A stretch of 64,000 nt of DNA from Rhizobiaceae bacterium (GCA_023953845.1 JAMLJC010000001.1:868001-932000); one strand, 5' to 3'; positions 25,942 to 35,182 are shown, numbered from the stretch's first letter. Numbers and translations are program-made. Notes: generated by a model not told the origin, from the letters alone.

Positions 25942-26351
25942 CAGTCATCCCTTTCCCAATCGATTGTCACGGTGAGCCTGAAGTAATTCCCGTCCTGCTC
26001 GCCGGGCTCGCTCGCGCCGATCGACATGCCGCGCGGCCGGACGCCCGCCTCTTCATTGCCCCTGAAGAGATCGACGATCTGCTTGGCGTAGGTCCGCGCC
26101 TGCCCGGTGCCGATGCCGCGCAGCGTCATGACATGGACGTAGACCTGACCGTTTTCGCGGAAGAGGTTCGCGTCCTGCGGATCGGCGCCGATCGACGCCT
26201 GATCGTAGAAGTCGCCGAACATTTCGACATAGAGGAAGTGCGCGGGCGATGCGGCGAGGTTCCACGGCTCGTTCTCGAAATGGATCGGCGTCGCCGTCCA
26301 GTTCGTCCGGAGATAGGTCTCGATGCCGGTGAAGGCCGCAGGGCTCGACAT
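25941..26351 (-). CDS. tail terminator-like protein (DUF4128-type)
   Basis: 136 residues: FTGIETYLRTNWTATPIHFE, then NEPWNL, VYVHVMTLRGIGTGQARTYA and a C-terminal strand (YFRLTVTIDWERDD), the pattern of DUF4128 tail-terminator-like proteins, which cap the tail tube and join it to the head. It overlaps the 58-residue ORF downstream by one base. Confidence 0.8.
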   Translation of the reverse strand: MSSPAAFTGIETYLRTNWTATPIHFENEPWNLAASPAHFLYVEMFGDFYDQASIGADPQDANLFRENGQVYVHVMTLRGIGTGQARTYAKQIVDLFRGNEEAGVRPRGMSIGASEPGEQDGNYFRLTVTIDWERDD

Positions 26352-26354
26352 GGA

Positions 26355-27053
26355 TCAGCGGTTCAGGTTGAGCACGATGGAGGGATAGGTGAGCGCCTGT
26401 CCGGCGGCGGTATCCTTGCGCGGGGCCAGGAAGCGGCGGCCGGCGCGGAAAGCGCTCGACCGGGCCGACCGCGAGGCCGCGCGAAGCGGCGCGCCGCCCT
26501 TCAGGATGTAGGGAATCGCCGGATGCACGCCCTGCGCAATGTTGAGGAAGCGCGTTTCCGCCGTCACGACCTCGCTGTAGCGGCTGTTGATCATCCTCTT
26601 GGTGCCGTCGAAGATGCGGCGGCGCGGCACGTTCAGAAGGCCGGCCTCCGCCTTGCGGACATAGGGCTGGAAATTCGTGATGACGATCTCCGCCTCGGCC
26701 GCAATATCGTCGAAGTCGAGAATGATCTTGCCGCCGCTGATGACGATGAAGGACGATGCGAAGCGGCCGCTCTTGCGCGGGCTGCGCTTGCCGAGTTCCG
26801 CCAGCGCGAACAGGATCACCGGCTTCCACCACACGAATTCGTAGAGGATCGGACCCGGCGCCCTGACGCTCGTTTCCGGTGCGCCCTCGATGCGATTGAC
26901 ATAGCGCCTGTAAGCAGGGCTTCCTTCTCCGCGCTGGATGACCCGCTCCAGCTCCTCGCGCGCGAACTTCGCCAGCGCGGCGTTGATCCGGTCGGGCTCG
27001 ACGTCCGCAATGGCGAGACGCAGGTCCCGGTCGAATGTCTCGAACCGCGCCAT
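26355..27053 (-). CDS. phage head-tail/tail completion-type protein
   Basis: 232 residues from the ATG at 27053, which overlaps the stop of the preceding gene (ATGA). The sequence is basic and helical at the start (MARFETFDRDLRLAIADVEP), with a middle aromatic region (GPILYEFVWWKPVILFALAE) and Arg-rich C terminus. Position between the connector genes and tail terminator suggests a neck or tail-completion role; family not certain. Confidence 0.65.
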   Translation of the reverse strand: MARFETFDRDLRLAIADVEPDRINAALAKFAREELERVIQRGEGSPAYRRYVNRIEGAPETSVRAPGPILYEFVWWKPVILFALAELGKRSPRKSGRFASSFIVISGGKIILDFDDIAAEAEIVITNFQPYVRKAEAGLLNVPRRRIFDGTKRMINSRYSEVVTAETRFLNIAQGVHPAIPYILKGGAPLRAASRSARSSAFRAGRRFLAPRKDTAAGQALTYPSIVLNLNR

Positions 27054-27385
27054 CAGCCGCGCACCAGAAGTTCGAGCCGCACGAGAGTATCGGCGACCAG
27101 CCGCCGGCGCGCGAAGATCACGCTCTGCGTCCGCCCCGCGAAGTCGCACCAGTCGCCCGCCTTCGGCTCTCCGAACGCGCCGAGCGCCGTCGGCGACGTG
27201 ATGATGACGCTGTCGCCCTGCTTCGCCGCGCCGACGAGTTCCTTCGGGACTTCCCGTCCCTCGAAGCCCTTGACCGTGACGCTGGCGGCCGGCGCGGCCG
27301 GATTGGTCCCGCGCTTCAGGACGAGCGCCGAACCGTGCAGCGCCAGTTGCCGGTCGAGGCTCTTGATCGCGGCGGCGGGCGTCAT
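27053..27385 (-). CDS. putative head-tail joining protein
   Basis: 110 residues from the ATG at 27385 (ATGA overlap with the upstream stop). Beta-rich (HGSALVLKRGTNPAAPAASV, DSVIITSPTALGAFGEPKAG) and ends in LVRLELLVRG, resembling small head-tail stopper/joining proteins that follow gp6-like connectors. Called by size and position. Confidence 0.62.
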   Translation of the reverse strand: MTPAAAIKSLDRQLALHGSALVLKRGTNPAAPAASVTVKGFEGREVPKELVGAAKQGDSVIITSPTALGAFGEPKAGDWCDFAGRTQSVIFARRRLVADTLVRLELLVRG

Positions 27386-28029
27386 AGCGTGTAGATCCGC
27401 AGCGTCGAAAGCAGACGCTCGCAAGACGCGGTCACGACCTTGTTCGCCGTCTCCGAAAGCGTGAATTCCTGCCGGCCGATTCCCTCGACCTCATCGGCCC
27501 TCAGATAAAGGCTTTCCGCGCCGAGCGATTTCAGGTGCTGCACCGACAGGATGATCGCCTGCCGGGCGCGCTCCGGCACGATGCCGGTCTGCGCCTCGCC
27601 CGCGCCCGCGCCGGCCGTGCCGTTGTAGCCGGCCTTGAAGCGCACCCGCACCGCGTCGGGAAACGCGCCGGCCGAAGGCCAGCTTTCGCCGGGCTTGAGC
27701 ATCAGCGAGGTCTCGTTGACGCGATAGACGCCAGCATCGAGCGTCTGCTCGACGCCGGCAACGTCGAGATACTTGACTGATTCCACCTTGATCAGCGGCG
27801 GGTAAGGCAGGCGGATCACGCCGCGGCAGGCGATCTCCGAAAAGCAGCCTGCGACGATCTCCAGCACCTGAGGGCCTAGCGCGCGTCCGAGCCATCCTCC
27901 TGGCCCATCGATATCCTCCGTCACGGCGGCGATCAGCGCCGCCACGGCGGAATCCGTAGGCCCGTGATCGCCGGCAATATCCGCCGGCGTCACGATCGGC
28001 GTCGGGGGCGTGATGACGCGGACGCGCAT
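27382..28029 (-). CDS. head-tail connector, gp6/gp8-like
   Basis: 215 residues with the hallmarks of PhiE125 gp8/HK97 gp6-type adaptors: an N-terminal helix pair (AALIAAVTEDIDGPGGWLGR), then the beta/turn region (VIRLPYPPLIKVESVKYLD) and DAVRVRFKAGYNG followed by a helix (RQAIILSVQHLKSLG). It forms a ring below the portal. It lies directly downstream of the capsid and decoration genes. Confidence 0.85.
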   Translation of the reverse strand: MRVRVITPPTPIVTPADIAGDHGPTDSAVAALIAAVTEDIDGPGGWLGRALGPQVLEIVAGCFSEIACRGVIRLPYPPLIKVESVKYLDVAGVEQTLDAGVYRVNETSLMLKPGESWPSAGAFPDAVRVRFKAGYNGTAGAGAGEAQTGIVPERARQAIILSVQHLKSLGAESLYLRADEVEGIGRQEFTLSETANKVVTASCERLLSTLRIYTL

Positions 28030-28033
28030 CGGG

Positions 28034-28468
28034 TCAGTTCGCTGCAGAAGCCGAACCGAGAACCGTCGCCCCCTGCGCCGCCGGCTTGCGACGAGGCTTC
28101 AGGATGGCGATCACCGAACCGAAGGCGATATTCGCGGTTGCGGAGACGCGCACGGCCTGGACATACCGCTTCGACGGCCGAAACACCTCCGACACAAGCG
28201 TCTTGTCGTTGATGTCGTCGTTCGTGGCGCTCGTGGAAGAGACGGCCGTGCCGGTGATTTCCTCCATGCCGCTGTCGCTGTCGGCGTCGTTCTGCTCGAT
28301 CTTGAGGGTCGCAACACCGGTCGCGGTGCTGTCGGTGACGGTGGCGAGAAACATCACGGACTCATAGTCCGCCATGTCGATGCGCGAGGAGTTGCTGTCA
28401 GTATTGTTGGCAGCCGCGACAGGGGCGCCGACCACGCGGTATTCGAGATTATCGGATAGCTTGTGCAT
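28034..28468 (-). CDS. small virion protein, possible capsid decoration protein
   Basis: 144 residues from the ATG at 28468. Beta-rich and acidic (SVMFLATVTDSTATGVATLK, NDADSDSGMEEITG). Its place just after the major capsid gene and before the connector suggests a head protein, as for small decoration proteins; no family is recognised. Confidence 0.6.
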   Translation of the reverse strand: MHKLSDNLEYRVVGAPVAAANNTDSNSSRIDMADYESVMFLATVTDSTATGVATLKIEQNDADSDSGMEEITGTAVSSTSATNDDINDKTLVSEVFRPSKRYVQAVRVSATANIAFGSVIAILKPRRKPAAQGATVLGSASAAN

Positions 28469-28544
28469 CTCCGCAGTTCCTTCTGAGATTGGTTTCTGGC
28501 AGGAGGCCGGCACCGAAGATGCCGGCCATGGCACATGCGAAAGA

Positions 28545-29828
28545 TCAGTCGCCGAACTTCAGGAACTTCAGCGATTCGAAATTGATGGCCGCGCCGCCGA
28601 CGCGCTTCGTCGTGTAGAAGCCGACATAGGGCTTGTTGGTGAGCGCGTCGCGCAACACACGGATGCCGATGCGATCGACGATCTGGTATGTCTCGCGGAA
28701 GTCTCCGAAGCCGATCGAGAGGCTGTCAGCGGCGACCGCAGGCATATCCTCGCCCTCGACAACGTTGAAGCCGAGGATGGTGCCGCCCGAGAGCGCGGAG
28801 AGGGATGGCTGCCAGGCATAATTGCCCTGACCGTCCTTCAGCTTGCGCACGGCGCCCACCGTCGCCCTCGACGCCATGAAGTTCGCGTTCTGGCGATACT
28901 GCGCCTTGAGCGAATAGACGAGGTCGATCAGCTTGTCGGTGCCGTTCGTGGTCGTGCCGAAGCTGCCGTCGGTGCCGGTGAGAATGTGCTGGAAAGTCCC
29001 CCAGGCACGGCTCGCATCGGCGGTGGCGGCAGTCGGATAGGAGAGGATGCCGCGCGGCTTCAGAATGCCGTCGCCGGTGAGAAAAGCGGCATTCTCGGTC
29101 CGCGCGAACTTGTCGGACGCCTTGTCCGCCAGCCAGGCTTCGATGTCGAACATCGAATCGTCGAGCAGCTTCTGCGTGACCTGCGGAAACGCATAGAGCT
29201 CATGCACCGGGATCTCCCACTTGCCGAGCTGCGGCGTCGCCGTCGCCGGCCGCGCCTGCGTCTCCCCGACCCATCCGGCCACGCCCTCACCGAGGTCGTT
29301 GAAGCCTTCGAGTCGGTCGGTGCCGATCGTGACAACCGACGCGACCTGCCGCATCGGCGTGGTTTCGTAGACGCGCTTCACCATGCGGCCGGAGACGTCG
29401 GGAACGACGGTATAGCCGCCATCGGGATCGGAGCCGACCGACATGGCCTTGCGCTCTTCGGCGGTCAGGCGTTCGCCTTTGCGCATGTAAGCCACGAACC
29501 CGGCCTTGTAGGCGCGATAGCCCTCAAGATCGATCTGCTCGCCGCGCTCTGCCGAGAATTTTTCGGCGGCCTTGCGCTCATCCTTGTCGGCGACGCCGTC
29601 GCCGCCGAGCGCCACACGGTTCAGCTTTGTCTCGATTTCGTCGGCGCGCTTCTTTGCCTCGTCCTGAAGCTTGTCCAGAGCGGCGTTCAGCTTCTCGACC
29701 TTTTCGGAGGTCACGGTGTCCGCACTGCCGAGCTTCTTGATCTCGGCCTGCATTTCGTCATTTGCCTTCTTGAAGGCGTCAAAGGTAGCGCCCTGCTCTT
29801 CGAGCAGTTTCTTCAGTTCCGGGTCCAT
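28545..29828 (-). CDS. HK97-family major capsid protein
   Basis: 427 residues. The first ~105 residues form a coiled-coil scaffolding delta domain (LKKLLEEQGATFDAFKKAND, KLNAALDKLQDEAKKRADEI), removed by the protease during maturation. The rest has the HK97 fold motifs: GGYTVVPDVSGRMVKRVYE, GWVGETQARP, the PQVTQKLLDDS helix, and GDGILKPRGIL in the P/A domain. The gene follows the protease and portal genes in the usual order. Confidence 0.95.
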   Translation of the reverse strand: MDPELKKLLEEQGATFDAFKKANDEMQAEIKKLGSADTVTSEKVEKLNAALDKLQDEAKKRADEIETKLNRVALGGDGVADKDERKAAEKFSAERGEQIDLEGYRAYKAGFVAYMRKGERLTAEERKAMSVGSDPDGGYTVVPDVSGRMVKRVYETTPMRQVASVVTIGTDRLEGFNDLGEGVAGWVGETQARPATATPQLGKWEIPVHELYAFPQVTQKLLDDSMFDIEAWLADKASDKFARTENAAFLTGDGILKPRGILSYPTAATADASRAWGTFQHILTGTDGSFGTTTNGTDKLIDLVYSLKAQYRQNANFMASRATVGAVRKLKDGQGNYAWQPSLSALSGGTILGFNVVEGEDMPAVAADSLSIGFGDFRETYQIVDRIGIRVLRDALTNKPYVGFYTTKRVGGAAINFESLKFLKFGD

Positions 29829-29839
29829 ATGGACCTCCT

Positions 29840-30532
29840 CTATTGCGGTGAACGGGAGAGCGTTGCGATGTTGCGGCGGATCAGCGCCGCGATGTCAGCA
29901 TTGGCCTCATCCCGAGGGTCCGCAGCCTTGAAGCCGCCGGCCGCGATTGCCTTGGCGGCGGCATGCGAGAAGCCGCCTGCATCCCGCAGGAACTCCTCGA
30001 ATTCACGTATGGTCCTGATCCCGCCCGACTTCACCTGCGCCACGCGGGCGGCGCTGTTGGCCGGCATCTGGACAACCGAAACCTCGAAAAGATCGATCTT
30101 TTTCAGCGTCCGGCGCGGCTCGGTCGGTTTTGTGCCGAGTTCGAATTCCTTGGCCCGGTAACCGATGCTCAGGCCGTCGAGCACGCGCTCGCGCATGGCG
30201 GAGTGGATGACCTTGCCCCGCTCCGTATCAAGCGCGATCAGCTTTCCCTCGACGGCGAGCCCGGTATCGTCCTCCTCCATCGACGTCCACTTGCCGATGG
30301 CGAGCCCGTCCATATCCCCCATCCCCCAGCCGCCATGCTGGACGAGCATGGGCGGCAAGCGCTTTTGCTTTTTCCACTCCTTCAGCGTTTCCCGAAACGC
30401 CCCTTTCAGGATGACGTCGCCATAGGCGTCGACATTGCCGAACACCGCGCCATAGCCGGAAAAGGTGCCGATCGCGGTGTCGCCGTCGGCGAACTTCACT
30501 TCCAGCGGTGCGAAGAAGAGGTCCTGCTTCAT
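29840..30532 (-). CDS. HK97-family prohead protease
   Basis: 230 residues. It starts with LEVKFADGDTAIGTFSGYGA, and the catalytic residues of the herpes-protease-like fold are visible: H66 in MLVQHGG and S122 in LDGLSIGYRA. It removes the delta domain of the capsid protein and then degrades itself. It overlaps the portal gene by 4 bases. Confidence 0.93.
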   Translation of the reverse strand: MKQDLFFAPLEVKFADGDTAIGTFSGYGAVFGNVDAYGDVILKGAFRETLKEWKKQKRLPPMLVQHGGWGMGDMDGLAIGKWTSMEEDDTGLAVEGKLIALDTERGKVIHSAMRERVLDGLSIGYRAKEFELGTKPTEPRRTLKKIDLFEVSVVQMPANSAARVAQVKSGGIRTIREFEEFLRDAGGFSHAAAKAIAAGGFKAADPRDEANADIAALIRRNIATLSRSPQ

Positions 30533-31758
30533 GCTGGTTTCTCCGAAGGATTGGCGGGCTTCGCGATGGGCTGAGGCAGCTTGTCGGCTTCCGGCTCGGC
30601 GCTCAGCTCCATCTCTTCAAGGCCCCGGACATCGTTCTGCGTCAGCCAGCCCTTCGAGCCGCCGGAACCGAGCCCTTTCGCGTAGTATTCTGCCCGATCC
30701 TTCGCAGCGCCGCGCATGAGGGCATTGGGATTGAGTTTGGTGTAGAAGCCGGCGCGCCGCTGGTCATCAGTGAGCAGGTTGACGTCGGCGGACTGCTCGG
30801 TACGTTGATACCAGGGCATCAGCGTATGAACGACGTGTGCGAGAAAGAACTGCTCGGCGCTGGCGAATGTCGGCGTCTGGTCTCCGGCATGGCCGACCAT
30901 CTGAGGGAAGACCCGGAACTCGCGACAGATCTCCTCTATCTGGTGCTTGCGCGTTTCGAGGAGCTGCTGATCGACGCTGGAGGCGTTGAGCGTATGGAAC
31001 TTCGCGGCATGATCGACGATCAGCGGTTTTCCCGATCGGTCGCCGCCGACCTGATGACGGTCGAGCCACTTCGACAGCTGCTCGTATTGATCGGCGTTCA
31101 AATTACCCTCGACAGCCAGAATCCCTGACGAACGCGCTCCGTTCTTCTGGAATTCGGCCTGCCCCTGCTCCAGCGTCGACGACAGCCCGATCGCGTTGCG
31201 CGCAAGCTTCACGGCGTCCAGGCCGAGCCACGAATTCCACGACGGACCGCGCAGATGCCAGATCGCGTCGGCCGCAAAAAGCTTCTGCTCTCCGGTCAGC
31301 GCCGACGTGACGCGGTACTCCAGCGACATATCGCGATTCTGCTTGACGTCGACCTGCTTCGGCTCGATCGGGATCAGTTCCCTGATCTCCCGTTCCGGCC
31401 CGACGCGATTGACGAAAACATAGGCGTTCCCTGTCAGGATGACGTGGAACATCAAGGTCTCGCGAAACTCGAAGCTGGTCTGCCATGCGTTCGGCCGACG
31501 ATAGAGAAGGTTGTCGAGTCCCCCGGAAACAATCCGCTTCCGGCCATCCTTCTCCTGATAGACATGCCACGGGACCTGTGCGACGCCCTCGGAAATCACG
31601 CGGCAGCAGGCCAGCACGGTCGACACTTCCAGAGCCGCCTGCGTCGTCACGATCACTCCGGACGACGCTTCGCGCCCCGTCCCGAAATTCAGCCGATGCA
31701 ACTCGCCCAGCGTAGCGCTCTTCTGCTCGCCTCCGAATAGTCTCGTCCAGAAGCCCAT
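30529..31758 (-). CDS. HK97-family portal protein
   Basis: 409 residues: MGFWTRLFGGEQ, then VSTVLACCRVISEGVAQVPW, IPIEPKQVDVKQ and WHLRGPSWNSWLGLDAVKLA, the conserved portal stem/wing pattern. The dodecameric portal occupies one capsid vertex, docks terminase and is the DNA channel. The C terminus is Pro/Glu-rich. It is 12 bases after the large terminase gene. Confidence 0.94.
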   Translation of the reverse strand: MGFWTRLFGGEQKSATLGELHRLNFGTGREASSGVIVTTQAALEVSTVLACCRVISEGVAQVPWHVYQEKDGRKRIVSGGLDNLLYRRPNAWQTSFEFRETLMFHVILTGNAYVFVNRVGPEREIRELIPIEPKQVDVKQNRDMSLEYRVTSALTGEQKLFAADAIWHLRGPSWNSWLGLDAVKLARNAIGLSSTLEQGQAEFQKNGARSSGILAVEGNLNADQYEQLSKWLDRHQVGGDRSGKPLIVDHAAKFHTLNASSVDQQLLETRKHQIEEICREFRVFPQMVGHAGDQTPTFASAEQFFLAHVVHTLMPWYQRTEQSADVNLLTDDQRRAGFYTKLNPNALMRGAAKDRAEYYAKGLGSGGSKGWLTQNDVRGLEEMELSAEPEADKLPQPIAKPANPSEKPA

Positions 31759-31770
31759 ACGATCCTAGTC

Positions 31771-33456
31771 CTATGCCGCTTCCCAGAAGGACACGCCGCG
31801 AGCCGCGGGATTCCAGCTCATCAGGATGGCGGCGCAGAACGACGCGATCAGCGGGTCGATCTTGGCGCGGCCCGAGACCTGCTTCGTGATCATGGCGCTG
31901 TTGCCCTTCATCTCGACCTTGGCGTTGCCCATGACCCAGTTCATCAGTCCGAGGCCGGAATGCGACACGGTGCCATCGCTTAGTTTCCGTTCGAGTCCCC
32001 ACAGGGCGGGCGCGAGAGCCGGACCTTGTGCGAGGCGCCGGAACATCGGCTCCGTTATGCCGCGGGACGCCAGTTCCTCAACGATCGTGCCGATATTGTT
32101 CGGATCGAAGCCGACGGCGTTCTTGTCAGGAAGCAGGCCGGCTCCCAGCACCTGCTGCACGAAATCGGCCATGCGGGCGACGTCGTCAGGCACCTCGCAG
32201 AAGGTGAGCGATCCTTCCGCCTCGAAATCCAGCAGCTTCGCCGCGATGTCCTTCCGGATTTCCAGCACTTTCGGATGCGCGAAGGCATGGTTCCACACCA
32301 GCCATTGCCGCGTTCCCATCTCGCGCCCGATTACCGCCAGGCCGAGGAGATCGTCGAGCCCGCCGCCGTCGATGCCGACCGTCGCCACCTCCGACCGCTT
32401 GATCAGCTCCTCCAGCGACAGTGTACTGTCTGCCCGATCCGGCCAGTAATCCGCGCCGCGCCAGCTGTCGCTTCCGATGCCTACGCCGATTTCGATGTTG
32501 AGATGCTGACTCGTCCAGATCAGTTCGGCTTCCTTGGTCGCCTTGCCGTTGTTTTCGTAGTCGTCGGCGAGGCGCTGCGGATCGATCGAGCGATTGTTGT
32601 TCGGCAGGATAAGAGGCCAGTTGCGCTGGTCGCGCCAGAACTCCTCGTTGCGCTGCAGCTTCTCGGGAAACTCGTAGAGCACCGGCAACAGGATGGGATT
32701 CGAGCCGCCGACGCCGTCGCGGATCTGGCGCGCCTTCTTCAGTTCCGTGCGCCATATGCCGGCAGGCTGCTCATCCGACTGCGTCGTGATCATCAGCAGT
32801 TGGCCGCCCTGCTTCGTGATGCCGCCGCCGCGAATCTGCTGCATGACGGCGGCGGCTTTCGCCTTCTTGCCGAGTTCGTGCAGTTCGTCGACGATCGTCA
32901 GGATCGGAATCTCGCCCGTGACGATCGCGGTGTCGAAGGTCTTCACATCCAGCTTCGTGCCGGTTTTTCTCCGTGTGATGCACTTGATGTGATCCTGCAC
33001 CCTGAAGATGGCATCGAGGCGTGGATCGAGCCGGATCATGCCTTGCGCCTGGTCGAATCCGCGTTCGGAGATGTTCTGGCTCGGGGCCACGATCAGCATC
33101 TGCCGGTTCGGCGCCTCTTCAAGGAAGAGGGCTGTCAGGCCGAGCGCGGCGACATAAGTCGTCTTCGAGTTCTTCTTCGGCACCATGCACAACAGTTCCC
33201 AGACGAGCCGCTGTCTGGTGTCCGGATCCTCGCTTGCGAGGAACGCGCACAGGATTTCCCGGAACCAGTCGCCGCAGGCTTCCGCGAGCGGAGGATTGCC
33301 AGGGACGTCCGGCAGCCGCAGCCGGTTGAAGAACGCGAGCGCCCGGGCGGCCTTTTCCTCGTTGAGCGGAACCTCCGCCATGGGCGTCTGGCCGGCTTGA
33401 AGTCGCTCCCACCAGTCCGGGCAGGCGAAGCGAGGAAGGGCGTCAGTGGGTGACAT
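31771..33456 (-). CDS. terminase large subunit
   Basis: 561 residues. A variant Walker A is VPKKNSKTT (92-100) and Walker B is ILTIVDELHELG with D190 and E191. The nuclease domain starts near TVGIDGGGLDDLLGLAVIGR with its acidic cluster. It powers DNA packaging into the prohead and makes the cuts. It overlaps the small subunit by 14 bases. Confidence 0.95.
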   Translation of the reverse strand: MSPTDALPRFACPDWWERLQAGQTPMAEVPLNEEKAARALAFFNRLRLPDVPGNPPLAEACGDWFREILCAFLASEDPDTRQRLVWELLCMVPKKNSKTTYVAALGLTALFLEEAPNRQMLIVAPSQNISERGFDQAQGMIRLDPRLDAIFRVQDHIKCITRRKTGTKLDVKTFDTAIVTGEIPILTIVDELHELGKKAKAAAVMQQIRGGGITKQGGQLLMITTQSDEQPAGIWRTELKKARQIRDGVGGSNPILLPVLYEFPEKLQRNEEFWRDQRNWPLILPNNNRSIDPQRLADDYENNGKATKEAELIWTSQHLNIEIGVGIGSDSWRGADYWPDRADSTLSLEELIKRSEVATVGIDGGGLDDLLGLAVIGREMGTRQWLVWNHAFAHPKVLEIRKDIAAKLLDFEAEGSLTFCEVPDDVARMADFVQQVLGAGLLPDKNAVGFDPNNIGTIVEELASRGITEPMFRRLAQGPALAPALWGLERKLSDGTVSHSGLGLMNWVMGNAKVEMKGNSAMITKQVSGRAKIDPLIASFCAAILMSWNPAARGVSFWEAA

Positions 33457-33928
33457 TCTGCGCTGCTTCGGCTTCCAGCTCGGCCATCAGGTCTGCGTCG
33501 GCGGCCATGGCGCGCTGTTCGTCTATCGCCTTCTTGCCCGGTCGTTCGGCAGGACGGGACGGCTCGCTCGGCTTGGCCGCCATCTGGCGCTCGATCTCCA
33601 TGCGGTCGTTGCGCTCCAGCATTTTGCTGAGTTCCTTCAGCGCCCCGACATTGCCGTCGTTCGCGAGGTCCATGACGATCTCGAAGCGGCGCGCTTCGAG
33701 CCGGTCGCGCATCTCGTCGCGCTTTTTCAGCTCGGCTCTAAAATACCGCTTCACGGTCGCCAGCGAGATGCCGACGCCATTCGCTATCCGCGCCGTGCTC
33801 CATCCCAGCGCCAGCAACAGCTTGATCTTGTTGCGATCCCGGTCGGTCGGCTCATACGGAGGGCGGCCCCGCTGCCCGTACCGTTCACGAACAGGATTGC
33901 CGAAGAGGTCGAAATTCTCGGATGCCAT
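33443..33928 (-). CDS. terminase small subunit-like DNA-binding protein
   Basis: 161 residues from the ATG at 33928. A helix-turn-helix is visible (NKIKLLLALGWSTARIANGV, GISLATVKRYFRAEL), followed by charged helices and an Ala/Glu-rich C terminus. It sits immediately upstream of and overlaps the large terminase gene, the usual place for the small subunit that recognises the packaging site. Confidence 0.8.
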   Translation of the reverse strand: MASENFDLFGNPVRERYGQRGRPPYEPTDRDRNKIKLLLALGWSTARIANGVGISLATVKRYFRAELKKRDEMRDRLEARRFEIVMDLANDGNVGALKELSKMLERNDRMEIERQMAAKPSEPSRPAERPGKKAIDEQRAMAADADLMAELEAEAAQNVTH

Positions 33929-34008
33929 GACAAAAAATCCGCGAATGAGCCCCAACCGGTCCGGGGCCCCATCCCCTCTAGACTTTCGACCCGCCCCCCC
34001 CTGGCCGG

Positions 34009-34290
34009 TCAGTACCAGACCCCGCGACGGTGCCTGCTCTCCTGCTCCTCGCGCTGCTTCTCGCCGTCGTGGCAGGGCTTGCAGAGGGTTTGCAGGTTGC
34101 TCTCCAACCAGAAGAGCCGTTCATCGCCGCGATGCGGCTTCACGTGATCGCATACGAGGTTCGACGTGTTGCCGTCGGCATGGCCGCAGCGCTTGCAGCG
34201 GTAGAGATCGCGGAGGAAGACCTCCAGCCTCAACGCCTGCCAGCGCGCGGTCTTGTACCAGCGCCGCCATGGCATGGTCTCTCTGCTCAT
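34009..34290 (-). CDS. HNH endonuclease (packaging-associated)
   Basis: 93 residues with the structural zinc pair CKRCG, the catalytic LVCDHVKPHRGD (H of the first HNH element in DHVKPH), SNLQTLCKPCHDGEK as the N...CxxCH element. HNH proteins beside terminase genes assist cos/pac cleavage in HK97-like phages. It lies directly after the tRNA gene and starts the late operon. Confidence 0.88.
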   Translation of the reverse strand: MSRETMPWRRWYKTARWQALRLEVFLRDLYRCKRCGHADGNTSNLVCDHVKPHRGDERLFWLESNLQTLCKPCHDGEKQREEQESRHRRGVWY

Positions 34291-34306
34291 GATGGCGACA
34301 TCGGTT

Positions 34307-34383
34307 TGGTTGCGGGGAGCGGATTCGAACCGCCGACCTCCAGCTTATGAGGCTGACGAGCTACCGGGCTGCTCTACCCCGAC
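34307..34383 (-). tRNA. tRNA-Met (CAU), initiator-like, phage-encoded
   Basis: 77 nt including an encoded CCA end. Minus-strand features: D arm GAGC-AGCCCGGTA-GCTC, anticodon loop CTCATAA (CAU), T arm GGCGG-TTCGAAT-CCGCT with one imperfect pair. Unpaired positions 1-72 (G-A) and 2-71 (T-C) resemble the open acceptor end of initiator tRNAs. The anticodon stem has A-U, G-C and C-G at 29-41, 30-40 and 31-39 rather than the three consecutive G-C pairs typical of initiators. Confidence 0.88.
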
Positions 34384-34522
34384 ATATTGAAATTTGAGGA
34401 ATCTTCCCCATCGCGGACATGCTGACCACATAGGGTGGCAGTCTCTGTCCTGGGCCGGACGACGGAACCTACACGCTCACTGCGCAGCCCCGATACGATC
34501 CGAATGTTCTGAGGTGATTCCG

Positions 34523-35182
34523 CTATCGGAGTCTTTGCACCTGGTCAAGCGACAGACTGATCTCCACGCCGCGACCGAAGACAGGCACATCGACGACAAG
34601 TCGGCCACGATCGTCATCGGGACGCACGACCTCGCCGTGATGCCACGAGAAGGGGCCGTCCTTGATCATCACCCGATCCCCGATCAGGAATAGCGATGGC
34701 GCTTTCGATTTGCGATGCGGTCGCACGCGCGTGACCGCCATGATTTCCGCCATTTCCGGCTCGGCGAGACGCGATGGACGATCGTTAGTGGGCACCAGCC
34801 GGTCAACGCCAGCATAGGTCAGGATGCCTTCCCAGCACACTTCACCCGGAGCAAGCAGCACGAACACGTAACCCGGATACATCACCCGACGGACGATTCG
34901 ATTGCCCTTTCCATTTGGATTCTTTTCCACAACTCTTTCGCGCGGACAGAACGCTCTCTGCCTGTCCTTGAGCATGCGCCATGCCACTTCCGTCTCGCTG
35001 CCGGGCCGCACCGACACGAGATACCAGAACGGGCCGCCTCTGATACCATCGGGCCTGCGGTCGCGCGCTTGCGCCCGGAGCCACCCGATCATCGCGATCT
35101 CGGACGACGAACGCGCAATATAGCGTTCGGATACCCAGCGGGGATTGCTATCACTCGGCCGCTTCACATGCACCGCCAGCAT
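34523..35182 (-). CDS. phage NusG-like transcription antiterminator (NGN + KOW)
   Basis: 219 residues from the ATG at 35182 (GAGGG 8 bases before). Residues about 52-150 form an NGN domain (FWYLVSVRPGSETEVAWRML, RRVMYPGYVFVLL, ILTYAGVDRLVP), and about 165-219 a KOW domain (LIGDRVMIKDGPFSWHHGEV, then VVDVPVFGRGVEISLSLDQV). NusG paralogues bind RNA polymerase and suppress pausing or termination. It lies between the early replication gene and the late operon, so a role in late expression is inferred. M31 at 35092 is an alternative start. Confidence 0.85.
   Translation of the reverse strand: MLAVHVKRPSDSNPRWVSERYIARSSSEIAMIGWLRAQARDRRPDGIRGGPFWYLVSVRPGSETEVAWRMLKDRQRAFCPRERVVEKNPNGKGNRIVRRVMYPGYVFVLLAPGEVCWEGILTYAGVDRLVPTNDRPSRLAEPEMAEIMAVTRVRPHRKSKAPSLFLIGDRVMIKDGPFSWHHGEVVRPDDDRGRLVVDVPVFGRGVEISLSLDQVQRLR

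Noticed and set aside
34307..34383. tRNA gene as the prophage attachment site
   Set aside because: It lies mid-prophage with no duplicated fragment at either end; the 18-bp repeat at 8253 and 54759 defines att.
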